Translations under genes and position numbers: made by a program
Part shown: piece by piece, positions 1-5,623 of the stretch
Position numbering within the stretch: position 1 is the stretch's first letter
Layout: every line of letters begins with the position of its first letter
Notes under the pieces: generated by a model
Seen by the model: only the letters and a program-made list of their open reading frames with translations
The model's database searches: none
Told to the model about the DNA's origin: nothing
Assembly: GCA_050259815.1 (NCBI GenBank)
Contig: JBLNBI010000376.1
Location: 1-10,136 of the forward strand
DNA: 10,136 bases
Direction: 5' to 3'
Source: JAGTRP01 sp050259815
GTDB lineage: Bacteria > Pseudomonadota > Gammaproteobacteria > Burkholderiales > Rhodocyclaceae

Positions 1-25
1 CCGGCCGATGGCCCAGGCAACGGGC

Positions 26-122
26 TTATTACATATAAAAATTGAGAAACTATTTTATCCATTGCCATCTAAGACTGTGTGTTCCCTCCTTTGTTCGATT
101 TCCACTCTTAGAAAGGACAGCG
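26..122 (+). promoter_or_regulatory. AT-rich leader upstream of folE2
   Basis: The first 25 bases are GC-rich like the rest of the window. Bases 26-70 then turn strongly AT-rich, which is typical of a promoter region. Partial sigma70-like elements can be picked out (TATAAA at 34-39, TTGAGA at 42-47, TATTTT at 51-56), but no pair has both good sequence and correct spacing, so no exact promoter is called. A purine-rich AAAGGA at 112-117 lies 5 nt before the ATG at 123 and serves as the ribosome binding site. FolE2 genes are often under the zinc repressor Zur. I looked for a Zur-like palindrome here and did not find a convincing one. Whether bases 1-25 are the end of an upstream gene cannot be decided. 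Confidence 0.35.
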
Positions 123-938
123 ATGAATGCCCCTGAAAAAGTGATCCCACTGCCGGACATCCAGTCCCAGGGGGACAGCCGAGACCTTTCCATCCAGGCA
201 GTCGGGGTCAATGGCGTCCGCTACCCGGTCACCATCCGGTCGGGGGCGAGGTTCCTCCCGACCATCGCCACCCTGTCGATGACCGTCGGTTTGGCGGCCC
301 AGGTCAAGGGCACCCACATGTCCCGCTTCATCGAGTTGATGGAGGGGCTGGCCGGCCCCCTGGATCAGGCCGCCTTCAAGGCCATGGTCCTCGATATGGT
401 GGATCGGCTGGGGGCGAGGAGCGGCGTGATCGAAATGCACTTTCCCTATTTCGTACCCAAGACGGCGCCGGTCTCGGGGGTGCAGAGCCTCCTCGACTAC
501 CAGGTCTCCTGGCGGGGCGAGCTGTCCGACGGCGGGGCGTATTCCTTCTCCATGCAGGTGCTGGTGCCGGCGACCAGCCTGTGTCCCTGCTCCAAGGAAA
601 TATCCGATTACGGCGCCCATAACCAGCGCTCCCATATCGGCATCGAGGCCCAACTGGTCGGCGACATGCAGATCGAGGAATTGATCGCCGTCGCCGAGGA
701 GAGCGCCTCCTGCGAGGTGTACGGCCTCCTCAAGCGGCCGGATGAGAAATACGTCACGGAACGGGCCTACGACAACCCGAAATTCGTCGAGGACCTGGTC
801 CGGGATGTGGCCCTGGCCATCAACCAGGATCGCCGCGTGGCGGCCTATGTGGTCGAAGCGGAAAACTTCGAATCCATCCACAACCACTCCGCCTTCGCCC
901 GCATCGTCAAACCCCGCCCGTCAGGAGGATGGAAATGA
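123..938 (+). CDS. folE2: GTP cyclohydrolase FolE2 (type IB)
   Basis: This 271-residue cytosolic enzyme converts GTP to 7,8-dihydroneopterin triphosphate, the first step of tetrahydrofolate synthesis, and also feeds queuosine precursors. FolE2 is the metal-flexible alternative to zinc-dependent FolE. The family signature is clear around residues 152-170 (LCPCSKEIS, then YGAHNQRS). Aligned by spacing with the Neisseria enzyme as I remember it (C147, H159, E201, H246), the metal ligands would be C154, H166, E208 and H253, and all four are present. The HNHSAFAR tail is also typical. I chose the start at 123 because AAAGGA lies 5 nt upstream. An in-frame ATG at 42 would add 27 residues unlike the family. 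The stop overlaps the next gene by 4 nt, so translation is probably coupled. Expression under zinc limitation is common for this family but is not shown here. Confidence 0.95.
   Translation: MNAPEKVIPLPDIQSQGDSRDLSIQAVGVNGVRYPVTIRSGARFLPTIATLSMTVGLAAQVKGTHMSRFIELMEGLAGPLDQAAFKAMVLDMVDRLGARSGVIEMHFPYFVPKTAPVSGVQSLLDYQVSWRGELSDGGAYSFSMQVLVPATSLCPCSKEISDYGAHNQRSHIGIEAQLVGDMQIEELIAVAEESASCEVYGLLKRPDEKYVTERAYDNPKFVEDLVRDVALAINQDRRVAAYVVEAENFESIHNHSAFARIVKPRPSGGWK
923..928 (+). promoter_or_regulatory. Shine-Dalgarno deciding the oxidoreductase start
   Basis: A perfect AGGAGG lies inside the 3' end of folE2, 6 nt before the ATG at 935. It rules out the in-frame ATG at 929, which would directly abut the site, and supports the ATGA start/stop overlap between the two genes. 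Confidence 0.8.
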
Positions 939-1657
939 GCACCTACCAAGTCAGGCTCGAAGGCCGTGAAGCGCTTGCCGAGGGAACCATGGCCTTTCAT
1001 TTCGCCAAGCCCGGGGCCTTCGGCTTCAAACCGGGCCAGGCCATCGACCTTATCCTCCCGGGGATGGCCGATGGGAACGCCGACAACGGCCGCCATGCCT
1101 TTTCCCTGGTCAGCGCGCCCTTCGAGGATCGCCTGACCATCGCCACCCGCATGCGCGACAGCCTGTACAAGCGCACCCTGGGCGCCTTGGCGGACGGCGC
1201 TCCGGTCCAGGTGGACGGCCCCTTCGGGTCGCTCACCCTGCACAGCAACCGCGCCCGGCCGGCGGTTTTCATCGCCGGCGGCATCGGCATCACCCCTTTT
1301 GTCAGCATTCTCCGGCAGGCGGCGAAGGAGTCGCTTCCCCAGCGTTTCGTCCTGGTCTATTCGAACCGCCGCCCCGAGGATGCCGCCTTCCTGGCCGAAC
1401 TCCAATCCCTGGAGCAGCGGATGGAGAGCTTCGAGCTCATCGCAACCATGACCGAGGCCGGCCAATCCGGACAGCCCTGGACCGGACCGACGGGAATGGT
1501 CGATGGCGAACTGCTGAAGGGCATCGCTGCCCGCCTGCCATCGCCCATCTACTATCTCGCCGGCCCGCCGGCCATGGTCGGCGCCATGTGCGACCTCCTG
1601 AACCGGTCCGGCATAGCGGACGACGACATCCGCAGCGAAGACTTCTACGGCTATTGA
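935..1657 (+). CDS. Ferredoxin-NADP+ reductase family FAD oxidoreductase
   Basis: This 240-residue single-chain flavoprotein reductase belongs to the ferredoxin-NADP+ reductase fold. Residues 1-105 form the FAD-binding barrel, with a RHAFSLVS signature at 53-60 (R53, F56, S57 correspond to the RxYS motif) and GPFGSL at 95-100. Residues 108-240 form the NAD(P)-binding half, with GGIGITP at 115-121, YYLAGPPAMV at 206-215 and a C-terminal EDFYGY aromatic tail that normally stacks on the flavin. There is no 2Fe-2S or globin domain, so the electron acceptor must be a separate protein or a small molecule. The gene overlaps folE2 by 4 nt and precedes the PAS-EAL gene by 30 nt, so all three are probably one operon. 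The acceptor is unknown. FolE2 itself needs no electrons, which makes the downstream sensor a possible client (inference). Confidence 0.85.
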   Translation: MSTYQVRLEGREALAEGTMAFHFAKPGAFGFKPGQAIDLILPGMADGNADNGRHAFSLVSAPFEDRLTIATRMRDSLYKRTLGALADGAPVQVDGPFGSLTLHSNRARPAVFIAGGIGITPFVSILRQAAKESLPQRFVLVYSNRRPEDAAFLAELQSLEQRMESFELIATMTEAGQSGQPWTGPTGMVDGELLKGIAARLPSPIYYLAGPPAMVGAMCDLLNRSGIADDDIRSEDFYGY

Positions 1658-1687
1658 TCCAGGCCGGCACTCTTCAAGGAGGCAGCC

Positions 1688-3346
1688 ATGTTTCCCTACG
1701 ACGGCCATGCAACCGCTTCCATACTGGGTACCAGCCTGGATGCCGTGTTCACCATCGACCAGCGCGGCATCATCGTCGATACCAACCCATCCGCCCTGCG
1801 GATGTTCGGTTGGACCCGGGAGGAGCTGCTCGGGGCCAATATTTCCGTCATCGTTCCGTCGCCCCTCAAGGAGAAGCATGACGGCTTCCTGAGGGCTTTC
1901 GATCCGGGCCGGGGCGTGAAGCACGTGCTGGGGAGCGGCCAGCGGCTGAACGGGCAGCGCAAGGACGGAAGCTGCTTCCCGGTGGAAGTGGGCATTTCCT
2001 CCTTCGTGCAGGAAGGCGTGCGCTATTTCACCGGCTTCGTCCGGGACATGAGCGAGCGCCAGCAGGCGGAAGACCGGATGCGCTTCCTTGCCACCCATGA
2101 CATGGACACCGGCCTTCTCAACTACCGGGGATTCACCGCCCAGTGCGGGGCGGTGGCCGACGGACAGGCCCGGATCATGGTCTTCCGGCTGGAGGAATTC
2201 CGCCGCCTGTCCCTCATCTACGGGGAGCAATGGTCCGCTGCCGCCCTGCAGGCCCTGGCGCTACGGCTGAAGGATTTCCTGGGGCCCGGCGAGGTCGCCG
2301 CCCGGGTGCGGGAAGACACCTTCGCCATTTTCGTCCCGGAAAATGCGGCCGGCCGGGCGGAGGCCCTTGCGGCGGTCCTCCGGAAATCCTTCACCCAGGG
2401 CGCGATGCGATTCTCCCTGGCCGCCACCATCGGCATCTCCCATGCCGCCGGCCCCCTGGACCGGCTGCTCCGGGCCGCCCAGTGGGCCTGCGACCGGGCC
2501 GGCCAGCGGGGCAGGGGGCGTATCAACGAATTTACCGACGAGCTGTACCGCTCATCCCGGCGGGAAGTCCAAATCGAGACGAGGCTCCAGGAAGCGGTGG
2601 CTGCCAACGGGCTTTCCCTGGCGCTCCAGCCCAAGATCCGCCTGGCCGACCGGCGCATCGTGGGCGCCGAAGCCCTGGTGCGATGGACCGCCCCGGAACT
2701 CGGCCCTGTCCCCCCCAGCGAGTTCATTCCCATCGCGGAACGGCTGGGGCTGGTCGGCAGCATTACCGACTGGATGCTGCAAGAGGCCCTGGCCGAGATT
2801 TCCCACTGCGCCGATCCGTCCATCTCGGTGGCGGTGAATTTCTCCGCCCTGGATTTCTATCAGGCCGATTTTCTCCAGCATATCGACAAGGCCCTTGACC
2901 AGACCCGGGCTGCCCCAGAGAGGCTGGTGGTCGAACTCACCGAGTCGGTCGTCGCCCATGACATCCGGCTGGTCAATGCCCGCATGGGGGAGATCAAGGC
3001 CCTGGGCGCCGCCATCTCCCTGGACGATTTCGGCACCGGCTACTCTTCCCTGGCCTACCTCCGCCAGCTTCCCATCGATTCCCTCAAGATCGATATCTCC
3101 TTCGTGCGGGATCTGCCGGAGAATGCTGACGCCGCAGCCATCGCCACCGCCATCGTTTCCATGGCCAAGGCATTGAGCCTCGACACCATCGCAGAGGGGA
3201 TAGAGAACGAGCGGCAGGCCCGATTGCTCGGGGAGCTGGGGGTGGATCAATGCCAGGGCTACCTTTTCGGCCGCCCGATGCCTCCCGCCGAATTCCTCCG
3301 GGTAGTGGAAGCCCAATCCCTACAAGCCGTCGAGGCAGGGGACTGA
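1688..3346 (+). CDS. PAS-GGDEF(degenerate)-EAL cyclic-di-GMP phosphodiesterase
   Basis: This 552-residue cytoplasmic signalling protein has no membrane segment. PAS spans about residues 10-125, a GGDEF domain 130-285 and an EAL domain 295-545. The EAL residues for hydrolysing c-di-GMP to pGpG are all present: Q314, E328-A-L-V-R332, N384, E416, D446-D447 in DDFGTGYSS, K467, E503 and Q523 in QGYLFG. The GGDEF motif reads REDTF (208-212), so cyclase activity is unlikely, though GTP sensing is possible. The PAS domain resembles the Bradyrhizobium FixL haem PAS from the FGW segment (40-42) through KHDGF (63-67) to a second histidine at 79 and the RKDG segment. H64 falls on the FixL proximal haem ligand H200. 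The FixL Arg220 position is Q85, with R86 next to it. AAGGAGG (1676-1682) sets the start. Phosphodiesterase activity is a strong prediction; haem binding is an inference. Confidence 0.92.
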   Translation: MFPYDGHATASILGTSLDAVFTIDQRGIIVDTNPSALRMFGWTREELLGANISVIVPSPLKEKHDGFLRAFDPGRGVKHVLGSGQRLNGQRKDGSCFPVEVGISSFVQEGVRYFTGFVRDMSERQQAEDRMRFLATHDMDTGLLNYRGFTAQCGAVADGQARIMVFRLEEFRRLSLIYGEQWSAAALQALALRLKDFLGPGEVAARVREDTFAIFVPENAAGRAEALAAVLRKSFTQGAMRFSLAATIGISHAAGPLDRLLRAAQWACDRAGQRGRGRINEFTDELYRSSRREVQIETRLQEAVAANGLSLALQPKIRLADRRIVGAEALVRWTAPELGPVPPSEFIPIAERLGLVGSITDWMLQEALAEISHCADPSISVAVNFSALDFYQADFLQHIDKALDQTRAAPERLVVELTESVVAHDIRLVNARMGEIKALGAAISLDDFGTGYSSLAYLRQLPIDSLKIDISFVRDLPENADAAAIATAIVSMAKALSLDTIAEGIENERQARLLGELGVDQCQGYLFGRPMPPAEFLRVVEAQSLQAVEAGD

Positions 3347-3357
3347 CCCGACCTCCG

Positions 3358-4260
3358 CTAGCCACGCTCCCAATAGGGCTTCGATCCGATCCGCTCCACC
3401 AGGTAATCCACCAGTAGCCGCACCCGGTGGGGGATATAGCGGTTGCTGGGAAAAACCGCGTAGACGCCCAGTTCCGGCATGGGGAAATCCTCCAGGACGG
3501 GCTTTACCCAGCCGGCCTCCACCGCCGAGGCGGCGATGAATGACGGTTGGCTGACCACCCCCAGTCCCCGGATGGCGGCGTCCAGCAGGGCGTCGCCGTT
3601 GTTGGAGCGCATGCGGCCCCGCACCGGGAAGAGGGTGGGGCGGCCATCCACCATGAAGGTCCAGCCGGCGTTCTGGCTGGGCATGTAGGCCAGGCATTCG
3701 TGCTGGGCCAAATCGGACGGATGCTGGGGCGTGCCGTGGCGGCTGAGATAGTCCGGCGAGGCCAGGATCATGAGCCGGCTGGAGCCGATGCGCCGGGCCA
3801 CATCCTGGGGGGCGAGTCCGCTGGTGATGCGCACCGCCACGTCGATGCCTTCCTCGATGAGGTTCACCAGCCGATCCGAGAAATCCACGTCCAGGCTGAT
3901 TTCCGGGTAGGTGCGGCCGAAATCCAGGAGGAGCGGCATGAGCTGCCGAAGGCCGAAGCTCAAGGGCACGCTCAGGCGCAGGTTGCCCCGGGGGGTCGAT
4001 CCCTCCTCGGCCAGGCCGCCCTCGGCGGCTTCCACCAGATTCAGGATTTCCCGGCAACGGGCCAGGTAGATTTCCCCCGCCGAGGTGAGGGTCAGGCTGC
4101 GGGTGCTGCGGGCGATGAGCTTGACCCCCAGGTGGGCTTCCAGGGCCGCCACCTGGCGGGTGACCACCGAGCGGGCCACGTCCATCTGCCGGGCGACGGC
4201 GGAAAAGCTCCCCAGCTCCGCCACCCGTACGAAAATGCGCATGCTGTCCAGACGATCCAT
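3358..4260 (-). CDS. LysR-type transcriptional regulator
   Basis: This 300-residue DNA-binding regulator has the usual LysR length. The N-terminal winged helix-turn-helix covers about residues 1-60. Its recognition region runs from GSFSAVARQ (18-26) through SVVTRQVAALE (31-41), followed by the RSTRSLTLTSAG wing segment. A linker helix leads to the periplasmic-binding-protein-like effector domain (about 90-295), whose ligand I cannot name. Longer in-frame starts exist, but the ATG at 4260 fits the family exactly and has GAGG 6 nt upstream on its strand. The gene diverges from the extradiol dioxygenase across 109 bp holding a LysR-type dyad and promoter, so control of that gene and autoregulation are expected. 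It is convergent with the PAS-EAL gene, with an 11-nt gap and no visible terminator. Confidence 0.95.
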   Translation of the reverse strand: MDRLDSMRIFVRVAELGSFSAVARQMDVARSVVTRQVAALEAHLGVKLIARSTRSLTLTSAGEIYLARCREILNLVEAAEGGLAEEGSTPRGNLRLSVPLSFGLRQLMPLLLDFGRTYPEISLDVDFSDRLVNLIEEGIDVAVRITSGLAPQDVARRIGSSRLMILASPDYLSRHGTPQHPSDLAQHECLAYMPSQNAGWTFMVDGRPTLFPVRGRMRSNNGDALLDAAIRGLGVVSQPSFIAASAVEAGWVKPVLEDFPMPELGVYAVFPSNRYIPHRVRLLVDYLVERIGSKPYWERG

Positions 4261-4273
4261 CGCGACCTCGATT

Positions 4274-4290
4274 GTTGCTGTTTTGACAAC
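4274..4290. promoter_or_regulatory. Candidate LysR-type binding dyad (T-N11-A)
   Basis: An interrupted palindrome GTTG-N9-CAAC lies in the lysR/dioxygenase intergenic region and contains the T-N11-A pattern (T4276, A4288) typical of LysR sites. It overlaps the -35 element of the promoter facing the dioxygenase and lies 14 bp from the lysR start codon, so one bound dimer could affect both directions. Short 4-bp arms occur by chance; location is the main support. Confidence 0.45.
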
Positions 4291-4310
4291 GACTATTTGC
4301 GCATTATTGT
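4283..4310 (+). promoter_or_regulatory. Predicted sigma70 promoter for the extradiol dioxygenase
   Basis: A consensus -35 box TTGACA (4283-4288) is followed after 16 bp by TATTGT (4305-4310), which matches 4 of 6 bases of the -10 consensus. Transcription would begin near 4317, giving a leader of about 50 nt before the ATG at 4370. The downstream leader holds a small imperfect hairpin (arms GAGC/GCTC near 4320-4332) of unknown significance. Confidence 0.5.
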
Positions 4311-4369
4311 CTATCCGGGAGCGAATTGCTCGCCCAAAATGGCATGGTGATTCCATAAGGAAAAATGCC

Positions 4370-5182
4370 ATGTCCCAACCGCTGCCCGTCCTGTTCGTCC
4401 CCCACGGCGCCCCGACCTTCGCCCTCCAGCCCGGTGCGGCCGGCGCCGCCCTGGCCGCTGCCGCCGACAGCCTGCCCCGGCCCCGGGCCATCGTCGTGGT
4501 CAGCCCCCATTGGGAGACGGCCAACCCCACCGTGGGCTGCGCCCCCCGGCTGGACACCATCCATGATTACTGGGGCTTCCCGGAGCCCCTCTACGGCATC
4601 CGCTATCCTGCCGAGGGCGACCGGGCGGTGGCCGAGGAGGTTTTCCGCCGGCTGGACGAGCACGGCTTTCAGCCCCGCCTGGACGACGAGCGGGGCCTGG
4701 ACCACGGCGCCTGGATTCCCCTGCGGACCATGTTCCCCAAGGGCGGCATCCCGGTCGTTCCCCTGTCCATCCAGGGCGGCATGGGGCCGGACCATCACTT
4801 CCGCCTGGGGGAGGCCCTGGCCGACCTGCCCAGGGATGGCATCCTTCTGGTTGCCTCCGGCAACGCCACCCACAATCTCCGGGACTTCCAGATGGCCCTC
4901 ATGCAGGGCACCGGCACCCCGGGTTATGTATCGTCCTTCGCAGACTGGCTATGGGAAAGTATCGCCGCCGGGGACACCGATTCCCTCCTCGGCTACCGGC
5001 AACTGGCGCCGTCCGCCGCCCGGGCCCATCCCACCGAGGACCACCTGCTGCCCCTGCACTTCGCGCTTGGGGCGGCCGGGCCGGGCTACCGGCCGGAGCG
5101 CCTGTACTCGGGTGTCGACAGCTTCGTCCTGGCCATGGACGGCTACGCCCTCTGGCCCTCAGGCGGGTTTCGCGACCATTAG
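4370..5182 (+). CDS. ygiD: 4,5-DOPA-type extradiol dioxygenase (LigB superfamily)
   Basis: This 270-residue cytosolic class III extradiol ring-cleavage dioxygenase is of the YgiD/DODA type, which opens the ring of L-DOPA or related catechols using a metal bound by histidines. Characteristic segments are VPHGAPTFA (H12), VVVSPHWE (H47), TIHDYWGFPEPLYGIRYP (63-80), GLDHGAWIPLR (H112), SGNATHNLRDF (H168) and HPTEDHLLPL (H220, H225). H12, H47 and H225 correspond by position to the metal ligands of E. coli YgiD, and H168 to its conserved catalytic histidine (from memory). The start at 4370 has AAGGA 8 nt upstream; an ATG at 4365 is out of frame. It diverges from a LysR gene, its probable regulator. 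The real substrate (DOPA, gallate-like or another catechol) cannot be read from sequence. Its last 24 nt overlap the convergent DUF2269 gene. Confidence 0.92.
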   Translation: MSQPLPVLFVPHGAPTFALQPGAAGAALAAAADSLPRPRAIVVVSPHWETANPTVGCAPRLDTIHDYWGFPEPLYGIRYPAEGDRAVAEEVFRRLDEHGFQPRLDDERGLDHGAWIPLRTMFPKGGIPVVPLSIQGGMGPDHHFRLGEALADLPRDGILLVASGNATHNLRDFQMALMQGTGTPGYVSSFADWLWESIAAGDTDSLLGYRQLAPSAARAHPTEDHLLPLHFALGAAGPGYRPERLYSGVDSFVLAMDGYALWPSGGFRDH

Positions 5183-5623
5183 CCAGAACACCCCCACCAG
5201 GGCCAGGAAGGCTACCACCCCCAGGGCCGTCCATAACCCCAGGAAGTGCCAGTAGCGGCGGGGCAGCGGCTCCTGCCGCTCCGCCGCACCCCGGGCCAGG
5301 TCCCGCATGCGGATCTGCATCCACACCACCGGCAGCCAGCAGATGCCGGCCAATAGATAGAGGGCGATGGACCAGGCGATCCAGGCGCTGGCCAGCGGAA
5401 ACCCTGCCAGGTGCATCAGGTAGAAGCCCGACAGGGGCTGGAAGACGATGGTGGTGGTCGTGAACCACCAGTCCGCCCGCACCACGAGGCCGACCACCGA
5501 GGCCGTGGCCCGGACGTCCCGGGTGAGGCTGACGAAGAACATGTAATAGGCCGATCCCAGCCCCGTCCCGAAGAGCAGGGTGGAGGAGAGGATGTGCAGC
5601 CATTTCACCACGTTGTATTCCAT
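5159..5623 (-). CDS. DUF2269 family integral membrane protein
   Basis: This 154-residue inner-membrane protein has four predicted helices at about residues 7-29, 55-75, 80-104 and 127-150. The N-terminus (VKWLHILSSTLLFGTGLGSA, 6-25) is the hallmark of the DUF2269 family, whose function is not established. Conserved-looking polar residues near the membrane include H10, W52-W53 and H71. The gene starts in a TGATG 1-nt overlap with the SDR/DoxX gene upstream, with GAGAGG 5 nt before the ATG inside that gene's last codons. The two are therefore almost certainly co-transcribed and translationally coupled. Its 3' end overlaps the dioxygenase gene on the other strand by 24 nt. A role alongside the DoxX-like membrane domain is likely but undefined. 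Confidence 0.85.
   Translation of the reverse strand: MEYNVVKWLHILSSTLLFGTGLGSAYYMFFVSLTRDVRATASVVGLVVRADWWFTTTTIVFQPLSGFYLMHLAGFPLASAWIAWSIALYLLAGICWLPVVWMQIRMRDLARGAAERQEPLPRRYWHFLGLWTALGVVAFLALVGVFWLMVAKPA

Noticed and set aside
42..122. Upstream in-frame ATG at 42 for folE2
   Set aside because: It would add 27 residues that are cysteine- and aromatic-rich and unlike the family, and it lies in the AT-rich leader. The ATG at 123 has a proper ribosome site.
26..122. Zur box in front of folE2
   Set aside because: FolE2 is often Zur-controlled, but no TGTTATA/ATAACA-like palindrome is present in the AT-rich leader.
845..2230. Long open frame of 461 codons on the minus strand
   Set aside because: It lies antisense to the folE2 end, the reductase and the PAS domain, all of which have clear family motifs and ribosome sites. 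Its translation is low-complexity (rich in Gly, Ala, His, Asp) with no recognisable domain, as expected from stop-poor GC-rich DNA.
2920..2940. Chi-like octamer GCTGGTGG, repeated several times in the window
   Set aside because: It is frequent by chance in GC-rich coding DNA, and the octamer is meaningful only for the enterobacterial RecBCD system.
4261..4560. N-terminal extension of the LysR gene up to 4560
   Set aside because: LysR proteins begin with the helix-turn-helix near residue 1. The extension would overlap the divergent dioxygenase gene and its promoter.
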